NCBI GenBank assembly: GCA_902766125.1
Contig: CACXCG010000016.1
Coordinates: forward strand, 1 to 62,784
Reading direction: 5' to 3'
Source: an uncultured Spirochaetaceae bacterium
Lineage (GTDB): Bacteria > Spirochaetota > Spirochaetia > Treponematales > Treponemataceae
Length of the DNA: 62,784 nucleotides
How positions within the stretch are numbered: position 1 is the first letter of the stretch; each line of letters begins with the position of its first letter. The position numbers were made by a program, and so were the translations under genes. Of the stretch, positions 54,748 through 62,784 are shown one piece after another. The notes below the pieces were generated by a model. The model searched no databases. It saw nothing but the letters and a program-made list of their open reading frames with translations, and was not told the origin of the DNA.

Positions 54748-56845
54748 ATGCCGAACACTACACAAAAGTACAGATGGGGGGGGGTATAAGTTTTTTATCC
54801 TTCTTGCTTTAACCTGCCTTTCATGTACAGCATTTGCACAGAATGTAAAACCCTACACTGTTGATTTAAACAGCATTCCTGCTTCAAACGGAAAAACCGT
54901 TACCCACAACAAGGCAAACCACACTTTCACCATAAAAGGAAATGCCGAAGAATGGAAAGGAATTGGGTATTATCCCGCTGGTGGAATTGATATTTCAAAT
55001 TACAATATTGTCCGAATTAAATACAAAGTTCCCGGTGATTATGGATTCCATCTTGGTCTTGACTATGCAGACGAATCTATTTCGGGTCAGGATGAAGAAA
55101 CCTATTGTCCGTCGTACCTTACAGAAATGGTCATTCCGCTTATTCCGGGACAGAAAAAACTTAACGGAATAAACTTTGCAGGCACATGGTACACTGAATA
55201 CGAACAGTTCAGCATTCAATCCATTACGTTTGAAAATATTCCAAATCCTGAGCGCACAAATATTCATGCAAGCGATGAACCGCCGGTAATTGATACTGCA
55301 ACGACAGGAACCTTTAACGACTCGCTTACCGCCTGGGATTTTGTTCAGACACTTGGCGCAGGATATCAGTATCAGAGTTTTAGTTTTAACACAACTGACC
55401 TTGATTTTGGAATGGACTTTTATCATCCCTGGGGAGAACCAAAACTTACAAAAGAGTTTATTGATTTTATACGCAACAAAGGCTTTACCACGCTCAGACT
55501 TATGTTCAATCCGGGAAACCATTTTGTTGATGACAAGCACACTGTTGATCCGCGTTTTATAAAAGAACTTAAACAGGCAACAGACTGGGCACTTGAAGAC
55601 GGCATGAATGTAATTCTCTGCGGTTTCTTCTGGGGAACTCAGTTCAGACCCGACTACAATCCTGACAGAGTTCGTTACGAAGGAGTTATTGCAAATGAAA
55701 AATATCAGAAACAGGGAGAAGAACTTCTTACTGCCGTGTGGAAGCAGATTGCAACTGCATTCAACAATTCTTATGATGAACGACTGATTTTTGAAACACT
55801 CAATGAATGTGGCGATGACCTTCATCCTGAGCACAATCACAACCCGCAGGAAAGTTGTGCTGTCTGCAAAAAAGACTTCGGCATAATCAACAGATATAAT
55901 CAGGTTATTCTTGATACCATCCGTGCATCGGGCGGCAATAACGCAAAACGCTTTGTAATGGTAGAAAGTTATGGCGCATCAGCTGACGCACTTTGCAGTA
56001 AACTGTTTAAGCTTCCTAAGGACAAGGCAAAAAATAAACTGATTCCAACCTTCCATTATTATCCGATGGGAGCCACGCCGGAAGGAATCAAAATGTTTTA
56101 CACTAGGGGAATTAAACAGCAAATTTCAAGTCTTTTTGAACAGTTAGATAAAACCTATTTTTCTAAACACATTCCGGTATATATCTCTGAAATAGGAACG
56201 CTCCGTGCAATACCTCTTTTGGAAAAAATAAATTACGTAAATGATTTAATGGCAGAAGTAACTAAAGAAGGCCGTTCGTGTGCAACAACACATCACTTTG
56301 ACGGAGGATATGCAGGCGGAGACCCGGGACCAACCATCAGATATTACAACAGAAAGACCATGACCTGGGAACAGTCTGAATATCTGGATTCATACATTTA
56401 TGCTGCACGCAGAGAAACGTATCCTTTAAGCGATGCCTTTATACGAAAGAATGAAGTTAAAGTTGCAAGCATCGTAGGAAAGAACCTGTTGGACAGTCCG
56501 CTGGAAATCCACGACTTTGACAAATCATTCGGTTTGAATCCTGACAGCTTAGTGCGTTCTGTTCCTGCAACATACAAGCTTGAAATTACTGTAGACAAAC
56601 TTGCTTCTGACGCAATACTGCAGATTGGCTTTATGGACCTCAACCAAAAATGGCATGAGATTGTAAACGAAAAGAATGTCACCATAACCGGCGGAAGTTC
56701 AAAAGACGGCTGGTGCATTGCAGTCAAAGATGAAACGGTAACCATCACTGTTGATGAAGCACTTGCCGTTGGACTTGAAAGTGCACAGAGCATAGGCATT
56801 GGCGGAAAGAATGTCAGAATAAAGTCGATTAAGATTGTTGAGTAA
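54748..56845 (+). CDS. Secreted GH5-family glycanase, frame broken in a poly-G tract (probable phase-variable gene)
   Basis: From ATG 54748 the frame stops after 13 codons (54787) because nine G (54776-54784) lie between the start and the rest. With eight G the reading gives 698 residues: signal peptide (basic start, WGG at the tract, hydrophobic FFILLALTCL, AFA cleavage site), an N-terminal beta domain like a carbohydrate-binding module (to about 170), and a GH5 barrel. Catalytic Glu are E353 in FETLNECGDD (acid/base) and E481 in VYISEIGTL (nucleophile). A C-terminal beta domain follows (about 590-698). No stop occurs in that frame from the tract to 56845. Likely cleaves beta-1,4-glucan or mannan. 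As sequenced the gene is OFF unless slippage occurs. Confidence 0.85.
54776..54784 (+). repeat. Poly-G tract (9 G) in the signal-peptide coding region
   Basis: Nine consecutive G, the last bases of the n-region codons. Lengths of 8 or 11 put the GH5 gene in frame; 9 and 10 do not. Poly-G length change is a known phase-variation mechanism in Treponema pallidum. Could also be a length-calling error of the sequencer. Confidence 0.9.
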
Positions 56846-57059
56846 AATATATTTTACTTTATATGACTAATTTAGTTTACTTCGCGTAATTTTCGTGCTA
56901 CACTTCTTCCATATTATTTACCCTTTAAGGTAAATAATTGTACTATGTCCAAGAAACACAGAGAAATCCTTAAAAGATTTTGGTAAAAAGTGTTTTTGTT
57001 TTGATGTACTTGATTCAGGTTTTATTCCGATGATTTTGAAAAATTTGTAAACAAAAAAA
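56846..57059. other. Intergenic region after GH5, with inverted repeat
   Basis: No convincing gene. It holds a perfect 10-bp inverted repeat ATTATTTACC/GGTAAATAAT (56913-56938) without a U run, and a 13-codon reading frame from 56944 that continues in another frame to 57050 (reads like a small decayed gene). TTTACT about 56874 and TACACT about 56898 are promoter-like. Nothing recognised. Confidence 0.4.
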
Positions 57060-57083
57060 GCCAGTCCCATCTCTGAGACTGGC
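57053..57083 (-). terminator. Intrinsic terminator of carB copy 2
   Basis: GCCAGTC (57060-57066) and GACTGGC (57077-57083) pair; read leftward, the stem is followed by seven U (57059-57053). It lies about 55 bases past the carB stop. Confidence 0.85.
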
Positions 57084-57122
57084 ATTTCTAAAAGACCGCG
57101 AGTTTTGCAAAGCAAACTCGTT

Positions 57123-57154
57123 ATTCATTAATTCGCTTTAGCGAATTAATGAAT
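57123..57154. repeat. Inverted repeat across the carB copy 2 stop
   Basis: ATTCATTAATTCGC (57123-57136) and GCGAATTAATGAAT (57141-57154) form a perfect 14-bp stem with a four-base loop that contains the TAA stop. A second imperfect hairpin (CGAGTTT/AAACTCG, about 57099-57120) lies beside it. Possibly mRNA end protection. Confidence 0.75.
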
Positions 57155-60100
57155 GATATTCCTGAAGGCTCTTAACTCCACCTTCTCCACCGTTACCATT
57201 CTTTACTGCTTCGATTCCCTTAACTGCAGCAACTGCTCCTGCAAGTGTGGTGATGTACGGCACCTTGTACTTCAGACATGCCTTGCGGATTGTCTTTCTG
57301 TCTTCGGCGTAGTTGCGTTTTGCTTTTGGGGTGTTGATTACGAGGCAAACGTCTTTGTTCATAATCATGTCGACTACATCAGGGCGACCGGCACCAATCT
57401 TGTTTACCACATCGCACTTGATGTTGTTTGAGTTAAAGAAATCTGCAGTTCCCTGAGTTCCTACCAGTGTAAAGCCAAGCGACTTAAGTGTCTTTCCAAT
57501 CAGCAGTACCTGTTCTTTCTGACCTTCTTTGTTTGAAAGGCTCATCAGAACTTTTTTGTTTTCCCATGCTGCAGGTGCGTGCGGAAGTTCACTGCCGGCT
57601 GCTTCCTGTGCCTTGTAGAATGCAAGCGGGAAGTCCTGAGCAATTCCCAGTACCTCACCTGTTGAACGCATCTCGGGTCCTAAGATTGGATCTACGCCAG
57701 GGAAACGAGCCCACGGCAGCACTGCTTCTTTTGCTCCGTAGTAAGGAATCTTTTTGTCTTTAAGTCCAAGCGACTCTAGTGATTCCCCAAGCATCATGCG
57801 TGTTGCAAGACGGGCCATCTGTGTATCACAAACTTTTGAAACAAGCGGAACTGTTCGGCTTGCACGAGGGTTGGCTTCAATTACGTAAACCTTGCCATCC
57901 TCAATTGCATACTGCATGTTCATCAGGCCGCACACGTGAAGACTTTCTGCAATCTTCTTTGTGTACTCTTTGATGGTTGCAAGATTATCTTTGGGAATTG
58001 ATACCGGCGGAATAATACAAGCGCTGTCTCCTGAGTGAATACCTGCAAGTTCAACATGCTCCATAACAGCAGGAATGTAAACGTGTGTACTGTCTGCCAA
58101 AGCATCTGCTTCACATTCAAGTGCATTCTTTAAGAAGCGGTCAATCAAAAGCGGGCGGTCAGGTGTTACACCAACAGCCTTTTCAACGTATTCTTTCAAA
58201 GTTGCTTCGTCATAGATTACTTCCATTCCGCGTCCACCAAGAACGAAAGAAGGACGAATCATGATAGGGTAGCCGATCTTATCTGCACAAGCCTTAGCTT
58301 CATTAAAGTCAATTGCCATTCCGCTTTCAGGCATGGGGATATTCAGTTTTTCCATCATGTGGCGGAACAGGTCTCTGTCTTCTGCAATGTCGATTGAATC
58401 GATAGATGTTCCCAGAATGTTTACGCCGTTTTCCTGAAGCTCGCGAGCGATGTTCAAAGGAGTCTGTCCACCGAACTGAACGATAACTCCGAATGGCTTT
58501 TCCTTTTCGTAAATCTGAAGAACATCTTCTGTTGTAACCGGCTCAAAGTAAAGCTTATCAGAAGTATCATAGTCAGTAGAAACAGTTTCCGGGTTACAGT
58601 TTACGATGATTGTTTCGTATCCCATTTCCTTTAACTGCATAGCGGCATGACAGCAGCAGTAGTCAAACTCAATTCCCTGACCGATTCTGTTAGGACCACC
58701 GCCTAAGATCATAATCTTTTTCTTGTTGTCACTTGCAACAGATTTGTCTTCTGCGTTGTAGGTAGAATAGTAGTAGTTAGCATTTTTTACACCGCTTACG
58801 GGAACTGCAAGCCATGCTTCTTTTACACCAAGTTCCTTGCGTCTGTCGCGGATTGCTTTTTCGCTTACCTTCAGAATCTTTGAAAGATACTTGTCGCTGA
58901 ATCCGTCTTTCTTTGCTTTGATAAGAAGCTCATCTGCAGGAACACGTCCCGGTGTCTTAAGCATTTCTTCTTCAAGATCAACAAGCTCTTTCATCTGTTC
59001 AAGGAAATATTTTTTTACGTAAGTGATTTCATACAGTTTATCGAGTGACACACCCTTACGGATTGCTTCGTACAGCTGGAAGTAGCGCTCGCTGCTTGCA
59101 GTCTTAAGCATTTCGCACAGTTCATCGGCTGACTTTCTGTTAAAGTCTTTTGCAAATCCCAAACCGCTGCGTCCGTTTTCCAAACCACGAATAGCCTTCT
59201 GGAATGTTTCCTTAAATGTCTTACCGATAGACATAACTTCACCAACGGCTTTCATGCTTGTACCAAGTGAATCTTCTACACCGCGGAACTTTTCAAATGC
59301 CCACCGTGCAAACTTAAGTACAACATAGTCTCCATCAGGAGCTCCACCCGGAGTATACTTCTCGAGGGTTCCATCACGCCAGTAAGGAATTTCGTCGAGT
59401 GTCATTCCGCTTGCAAGCTTTGCAGAAATAAGTGCAATGGGGAAACCGGTAGCCTTAGAAGCAAGTGCAGAAGAGCGGCTGGTACGTGGGTTGATTTCGA
59501 TAATAACAACGCGACCTGTTTTAGGATTGTGTGCAAACTGAACGTTAGTACCACCGATAACACCGATTGATTCAACAATCTTAAATGCCATGGTCTTAAG
59601 TTTTTCTTCCAGTTCTTTATCAATTGTCATGAACGGAGCTGAACAGAAAGAGTCACCGGTATGAACACCAACAGCATCAATGTTTTCAATAAAACAGATT
59701 GCAATCATCTGATTCTTTGCATCGCGGACAACTTCAACTTCAAGTTCTTCCCAGCCAAGAATAGATTCCTCAATAAGACACTGATGAGTCATAGACAAAT
59801 CAAGACCGTTAGAAACGATCGTGCGCAGTTCTTCAACATTGTAGCAGAAACCGCCACCCTGACCACCCATTGTGTAAGCCGGGCGAACAACCAGCGGAAA
59901 TCCGATTTCTTCTGCAATCTTTTCTGCACCTTCAACCGTGTGACAGATTCCAGAACGGGGAGTGTCGATTCCAAGGCTCTTCATAGTCTCCTTGAAAACT
60001 TCACGGTCCTCACCGCGTTCAATAGCATCAAGGTTTACACCAATAACCTGAACACCGTACTTGTCAAGAACGCCTGCCTTGTTCAATTCCATAGCCATGT

Positions 60101-60386
60101 TCAAACCAGTCTGTCCGCCAAGGTTAGGAAGCAGTGCATCAGGACGTTCCTTTTCAATAATCTGAGAAAGACGTTCAACATTAAGCGGTTCAATATATGT
60201 TGCATCTGCCATAACGGGGTCGGTCATAATGGTAGCCGGGTTAGAGTTTACCAATACAATCTTATAGCCATTTTCGCGCAGTGCCTTACATGCCTGAGTT
60301 CCCGAATAGTCAAACTCGCATGCCTGACCAATAACAATCGGTCCCGAACCAATAATAAGTACCTTGTTAATGTCTGTTCTCTTCAT
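57138..60386 (-). CDS. carB: Carbamoyl-phosphate synthase large subunit, copy 2
   Basis: 1082 residues, full length. Two ATP-grasp halves open with IIGSGPIVIGQACEFDY (near 11) and ILGGGPNRIGQGIEFDY (near 563). ATP-grasp motifs VEVVRDAKNQ, IIEINPRTSRSSALASKATG and IEANPRASRTVPLVSK are intact, and the C-terminal MGS domain holds TLKSLGFTLVGTQGTADF. AGGAG precedes the ATG. No carA is adjacent, so it must share the carA at 1722-2813 or use one outside the window. It has its own structured leader and terminator. Two different CarB proteins suggest separate arginine and pyrimidine (or nitrogen-status) supply, an inference. Confidence 0.95.
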   Translation of the reverse strand: MKRTDINKVLIIGSGPIVIGQACEFDYSGTQACKALRENGYKIVLVNSNPATIMTDPVMADATYIEPLNVERLSQIIEKERPDALLPNLGGQTGLNMAMELNKAGVLDKYGVQVIGVNLDAIERGEDREVFKETMKSLGIDTPRSGICHTVEGAEKIAEEIGFPLVVRPAYTMGGQGGGFCYNVEELRTIVSNGLDLSMTHQCLIEESILGWEELEVEVVRDAKNQMIAICFIENIDAVGVHTGDSFCSAPFMTIDKELEEKLKTMAFKIVESIGVIGGTNVQFAHNPKTGRVVIIEINPRTSRSSALASKATGFPIALISAKLASGMTLDEIPYWRDGTLEKYTPGGAPDGDYVVLKFARWAFEKFRGVEDSLGTSMKAVGEVMSIGKTFKETFQKAIRGLENGRSGLGFAKDFNRKSADELCEMLKTASSERYFQLYEAIRKGVSLDKLYEITYVKKYFLEQMKELVDLEEEMLKTPGRVPADELLIKAKKDGFSDKYLSKILKVSEKAIRDRRKELGVKEAWLAVPVSGVKNANYYYSTYNAEDKSVASDNKKKIMILGGGPNRIGQGIEFDYCCCHAAMQLKEMGYETIIVNCNPETVSTDYDTSDKLYFEPVTTEDVLQIYEKEKPFGVIVQFGGQTPLNIARELQENGVNILGTSIDSIDIAEDRDLFRHMMEKLNIPMPESGMAIDFNEAKACADKIGYPIMIRPSFVLGGRGMEVIYDEATLKEYVEKAVGVTPDRPLLIDRFLKNALECEADALADSTHVYIPAVMEHVELAGIHSGDSACIIPPVSIPKDNLATIKEYTKKIAESLHVCGLMNMQYAIEDGKVYVIEANPRASRTVPLVSKVCDTQMARLATRMMLGESLESLGLKDKKIPYYGAKEAVLPWARFPGVDPILGPEMRSTGEVLGIAQDFPLAFYKAQEAAGSELPHAPAAWENKKVLMSLSNKEGQKEQVLLIGKTLKSLGFTLVGTQGTADFFNSNNIKCDVVNKIGAGRPDVVDMIMNKDVCLVINTPKAKRNYAEDRKTIRKACLKYKVPYITTLAGAVAAVKGIEAVKNGNGGEGGVKSLQEYHSLIR

Positions 60387-60600
60387 ATATACAACTCCTA
60401 TAAAAACCTGTGTATATAAAAAAAGCGGAACTCAAAAAGAATTCCGCCCTTGAAATCATAAGAAAAAATGAACCCCCGAACAAATCATCGTGAGTATTTC
60501 CAGCTCCATTGTTTGTTCAGTTTTCATACTGAAACCGTACTGTATCAGAAAAACAGATTTTGTACTAGTACCCCCAAAGTCAGATTTTTTTTTTAAACTA
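60387..60600 (-). promoter_or_regulatory. Structured leader of carB copy 2, class unknown
   Basis: About 210 bases with no gene. Read leftward: an extended -10-like TGATACAGT, then a hairpin TTCAGT/ACTGAA with hexaloop ATGAAA (A1 but no G4). Next a stem GAACAAA/TTTGTTC closes over about 27 bases containing GGAGCTGGAAATACTC, followed by GGGGGTTCA and a terminator before the SD. The layout is that of a riboswitch or attenuator, but I cannot match it to a known class. It does not show paired A1/G4 hexaloops. Confidence 0.5.
60418..60447 (-). terminator. Intrinsic terminator in the carB copy 2 leader
   Basis: GCGGAATTC and GAGTTCCGC (60447-60425, one G-U) with a five-U loop, then seven U (60424-60418). 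It ends about 30 bases before the carB start, so carB expression needs readthrough. Confidence 0.85.
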
Positions 60601-60653
60601 TTGACAAGTTAGACACAGTTAACTATTATTGATTCAGTTAGCACAATCTAACT
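60601..60653 (+). promoter_or_regulatory. feo promoter with two AGTTAG-N6-yTAACT operators
   Basis: TTGACA (60601-60606), 17-bp spacer, TATTAT (60624-60629). Operator 1, AGTTAG/TTAACT (60607-60624), fills the spacer exactly; operator 2, AGTTAG/CTAACT (60636-60653), covers the start site. The half-site GTTAG/CTAAC recalls DtxR/IdeR-type iron boxes, though the arm spacing differs. Predicts repression by an iron- or manganese-sensing protein. Confidence 0.78.
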
Positions 60654-60666
60654 TTGGAGGCTTATA

Positions 60667-60876
60667 ATGCCGTTAAGCATGGTATCTGACGGAGAAGAGT
60701 TTCTTGTTAAAAAAATCAACGGAAAAGAAGAAGTCCGCCGCTTTTTGGAAAACCTTGGGTTTGTTGCAGGGGCACAGGTGTCTCTTGTTTCAAAAATCAG
60801 CGGAAATGTCATTGTTCAAGTAAAAGACAGTCGTATTGCCATTAGTAAAGAAATGGCACAGAAAATTATTGTCTAA
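60667..60876 (+). CDS. feoA: FeoA-domain protein, first copy
   Basis: 69 residues, a single SH3-like FeoA domain (RFLENLGFVAGAQVSLVSKISGNVIVQVKDSRIAISKEMAQKIIV, a length typical of FeoA; key parts LGFVAGAQV and ISKEMAQKI). Small cytoplasmic partner of FeoB. GGAGG lies 6 bases before the ATG. First gene of the feo operon behind a double operator. Confidence 0.9.
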   Translation: MPLSMVSDGEEFLVKKINGKEEVRRFLENLGFVAGAQVSLVSKISGNVIVQVKDSRIAISKEMAQKIIV

Positions 60877-60892
60877 TTTTTTTTACAGTTAA

Positions 60893-60910
60893 AGTTAGCA
60901 ATAACTAACA
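60893..60910 (+). promoter_or_regulatory. Third AGTTAG-N6-CTAAC operator, between the feoA genes
   Basis: AGTTAG/CTAACA with a 6-base spacer, same arrangement as the two promoter operators. TTTACA at 60882-60887 could be the -35 of an internal promoter, with a weak -10. Confidence 0.65.
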
Positions 60911-60943
60911 ATTAACCAGTACACATTGATAGGAGAATATAAA

Positions 60944-61162
60944 ATGACGCTAAGAGAAACAAAAACCGGTCAAACGGTAACAGTTGTAAAACTGAATGGC
61001 GAAGGTGCGGTAAAAAGACGCATCATGGACATGGGCATTACCAAAGGCGTAGAAATTTATGTACGCAAGGTAGCGCCACTTGGAGACCCTGTAGAAATTA
61101 CTGTTCGCGGATACGAACTTTCTGTTCGTAAAGCAGATGCAGAAATGGTGGAGGTCAAATAA
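60944..61162 (+). CDS. feoA: FeoA-domain protein, second copy
   Basis: 72 residues. FeoA fold with LNGEGAVKRRIMDMGITKGVEI, VRKVAPLGDPVEITVRGYEL and a closing SVRKADAEMVEV. It is closer to the textbook FeoA than the first copy (IMDMGITKG, APLGDP). TAGGAG lies 8 bases before ATG 60944. It ends directly at feoB. Two FeoA proteins may bind FeoB together or one may be specialised. Confidence 0.92.
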   Translation: MTLRETKTGQTVTVVKLNGEGAVKRRIMDMGITKGVEIYVRKVAPLGDPVEITVRGYELSVRKADAEMVEVK

Positions 61163-62784
61163 ATGATTAAAATAGCACTTGCAGGAAACCCTAACGCAGG
61201 AAAGACAACTTTGTTTAATGCGCTTACCGGTTCAAATCAGTTTGTAGGAAACTGGCCGGGAGTTACTGTAGAAAAGAAAGAAGGAAAATTAAAAGGTCAT
61301 GACGGCGATGTCGTTATCATGGACTTGCCAGGCATCTATTCTCTTTCTCCTTACACACTTGAAGAAGTTGTTTCGCGCGATTACTTAGTTAAAGAACGCC
61401 CCGACGCAATTCTTAACATTGTTGACGGAACTAACCTTGAACGAAACCTCTATCTTACTACTCAGCTTGCAGAACTGGGTATTCCTATGGTTGTTGCAGT
61501 CAACATGATGGATGTTGTAAAAAAGAATGGAGACAAAATCCACATTGATGCAATGAAAGAAGAACTGGGTTGTCCTGTTGTTGAAATTTCAGCATTGAAA
61601 GGAACAGGTTGCATTGAAGCTGCTGAACTTGCAGTAACAAAAGCCTCAGAAAAAAAGCCCATGCTTTATAAACACCGTTTTGACGGTTGTGTTGAACATG
61701 CACTGGCTCACATTGAAGAAGCTGTTGTTCATGATCTTCCAGAAGAACAGCATCGTTGGTATTCAGTAAAACTGTTCGAACGTGATGAAAAGGTGATTAA
61801 AGCTCTTGGTGTTAGTGAGGACAAACTTTCTCATATTGAAGCTGATATTAAATCTTGTGAAAAAGAACTCGATGACGATTCAGAATCAATCATCACTGCA
61901 GAACGCTACAAGTATATCGAATCTATTATCAAAAAATGTGTTACTAAAAAGAACCGCACAAAGCTTACTACTTCAGACAAAATTGACCGCGTAGTAACAA
62001 ACCGCTGGCTTGCACTTCCTATCTTTGCTGTTGTTATGTGGTTAGTTTACTATGTTGCTATGGTAACCGTTGGTGCAGCTGCTACAGACTGGGCAAACGA
62101 TGGACTCTTTGGTGACGGTTGGCATTTGTTTGGAATTGGTTCAAAAGCTTACGAAGAAGCCGCAGAAGAATTTGGTGACAGCGCCGCAATTCTTGAAGCA
62201 GCAGAAGCTGGACAGTTTACCTATGTTACAGTTGATGACGAAACAATGGAAGTTTCAGAACCAATTGAAATTACTGGTGATATGGTAGCCGAAGCAAACG
62301 AACTCGTTGCTAAGTATGGTGAAGAAGGTCCTGACCCCGCAGACTACGGTGTATGGGTTCCTGGTATTCCTGTTCTTATAGAAAATGGTTTGGATGCAAT
62401 TGGTTGTGCAGACTGGCTTAAAGGACTTATTCTTGACGGAATTGTTGCTGGTGTTGGTGCAGTTCTCGGATTTGTTCCACAGATGCTTGTTCTCTTCCTC
62501 TTCTTGGCATTCCTTGAATCATGTGGATACATGGCTCGTATTGCATTCATTCTTGACCGTATTTTCCGTCGCTTTGGTCTTTCTGGAAAATCATTTATTC
62601 CGGTTCTTATTGGAACAGGTTGTGGTGTTCCTGGTATTATGGCTTGTCGTACCATCGAAAATGAACGCGACCGCCGTATGACTATCATGACAACAACCTT
62701 CATTCCTTGTGGTGCTAAGGTTCCATTTATAGCCCTTGTTGCCGGAGCTATCTTTGGTGGTTCTGCCTGGGTTGCAACCTCAGC
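61163..62784 (+). CDS. feoB: Ferrous iron transport protein B, 3' end off window
   Basis: Ferrous iron uptake across the inner membrane. 540 codons are present; full FeoB is about 700-800. G domain: G1 AGNPNAGKTTLFNALTG at about 7-22, G3 DLPG in MDLPGIYSLSP, G4 NMMD in VVAVNMMD, G5 ISALKGTG. Gate segments follow: LALPIFAVVMWLVYYVAM, ILDGIVAGVGAVLGFVPQ and FIPVLIGTGCGVPGIM with the Cys-Gly-Pro-type pore motif GTGCGVP. An insert of about 65 residues after the first membrane segment (acidic, about 305-400) is longer than usual. Start is one base after the feoA stop. Confidence 0.96.
   Translation, partial: MIKIALAGNPNAGKTTLFNALTGSNQFVGNWPGVTVEKKEGKLKGHDGDVVIMDLPGIYSLSPYTLEEVVSRDYLVKERPDAILNIVDGTNLERNLYLTTQLAELGIPMVVAVNMMDVVKKNGDKIHIDAMKEELGCPVVEISALKGTGCIEAAELAVTKASEKKPMLYKHRFDGCVEHALAHIEEAVVHDLPEEQHRWYSVKLFERDEKVIKALGVSEDKLSHIEADIKSCEKELDDDSESIITAERYKYIESIIKKCVTKKNRTKLTTSDKIDRVVTNRWLALPIFAVVMWLVYYVAMVTVGAAATDWANDGLFGDGWHLFGIGSKAYEEAAEEFGDSAAILEAAEAGQFTYVTVDDETMEVSEPIEITGDMVAEANELVAKYGEEGPDPADYGVWVPGIPVLIENGLDAIGCADWLKGLILDGIVAGVGAVLGFVPQMLVLFLFLAFLESCGYMARIAFILDRIFRRFGLSGKSFIPVLIGTGCGVPGIMACRTIENERDRRMTIMTTTFIPCGAKVPFIALVAGAIFGGSAWVATS

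Noticed and set aside
56918..57115. Leftward 65-residue frame between GH5 and carB
   Set aside because: It runs through the terminator hairpin and an inverted repeat, has no SD and no recognisable protein pattern.
2804..60386. The two carB genes as an assembly duplication
   Set aside because: They differ throughout in sequence and length (1037 and 1082 residues) and have different contexts.
60387..60600. carB copy 2 leader as a fourth ANTAR target
   Set aside because: The only hexaloop found (ATGAAA) lacks G at position 4, and no partner stem overlaps the terminator.
60387..60600. carB copy 2 leader as a T-box or PyrR site
   Set aside because: No T-box (UGGNACC-type) sequence and no PyrR-binding consensus could be found by eye.
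1..62784. CRISPR array, tRNA, rRNA, insertion sequence or prophage
   Set aside because: No regularly spaced repeats, no cloverleaf or rRNA-like stretch, and no transposase, integrase or phage structural protein was seen.

Overview
The window looks like chromosome of a free-living or gut Treponema (Spirochaetes) at roughly 40-45% GC. The basis is protein family content and style: a BatA/BatB/BatD operon with MoxR and DUF58, an XPB-type helicase with a Helicase_C_3-like partner, a bifunctional AroD-AroE, a PASTA protein after def-fmt, two FeoA genes before feoB, GGDEF proteins and a secreted GH5 glycanase. This is inference from families; no rRNA is present. Genes are packed very tightly and many convergent pairs end within 1-8 bases of each other.

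Region 1 (1-17.2 kb) is a nitrogen/glutamine block. Leftward lies glnN (GS type III, cut by the window edge). Rightward runs carA-carB-glnA followed by a gene for an ANTAR RNA-binding antiterminator. Converging on it is asnB-gltB-gltD-purF. All three transcription units (glnN, carA, asnB) have a strong promoter followed at once by a small stem with a hexaloop carrying A at position 1 and G at position 4, and then an intrinsic terminator overlapping that stem. This is the architecture of ANTAR-controlled attenuation, and the candidate regulator sits at the end of one of the controlled operons. This is the best candidate system in the window.

Region 2 (17.2-26.1 kb) carries arfB and, leftward, moxR-DUF58-(BatD-like)-batA-batB/TPR-batD-smr-dnaJ-like-small exported protein. 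Region 3 (26.2-38.1 kb) holds an aminotransferase/lipoprotein pair, an ArsB/NhaD-type carrier, a three-domain ECF transporter fusion, and the operon hisA-hisI-hisE (one fused protein)-hisD-def-fmt-PASTA. Region 4 (38.1-50.5 kb) has rpiA and aroDE, XPB helicase plus partner, an MgtC-family protein, a symporter, and an operon of SDR/zinc-ribbon protein, flavodoxin-ferredoxin protein and ApbE.

Region 5 (50.5-56.9 kb) is a signalling and secretion cluster: an RsbW-like ATPase, two GGDEF proteins, an HD-GYP-like gene broken by a one-base frameshift, and a GH5 glycanase whose signal peptide is interrupted by a run of nine G residues that puts it out of frame by one base. The run looks like a slippage (phase-variation) switch, here in the OFF length. 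Region 6 (56.9-62.8 kb) has a second full-length carB with its own structured leader and terminator, then feoA-feoA-feoB (cut by the right edge) behind a promoter with repeated AGTTAG-N6-yTAAC operators.

A second genome-style feature is leaderless transcription. About ten genes have a good -10 box ending only 6-9 bases before the start codon, with no usable Shine-Dalgarno. The nitrogen leaders and downstream operon genes instead use clear AGGAG-type sites. No tRNA, rRNA, CRISPR array, transposase or phage gene was seen.
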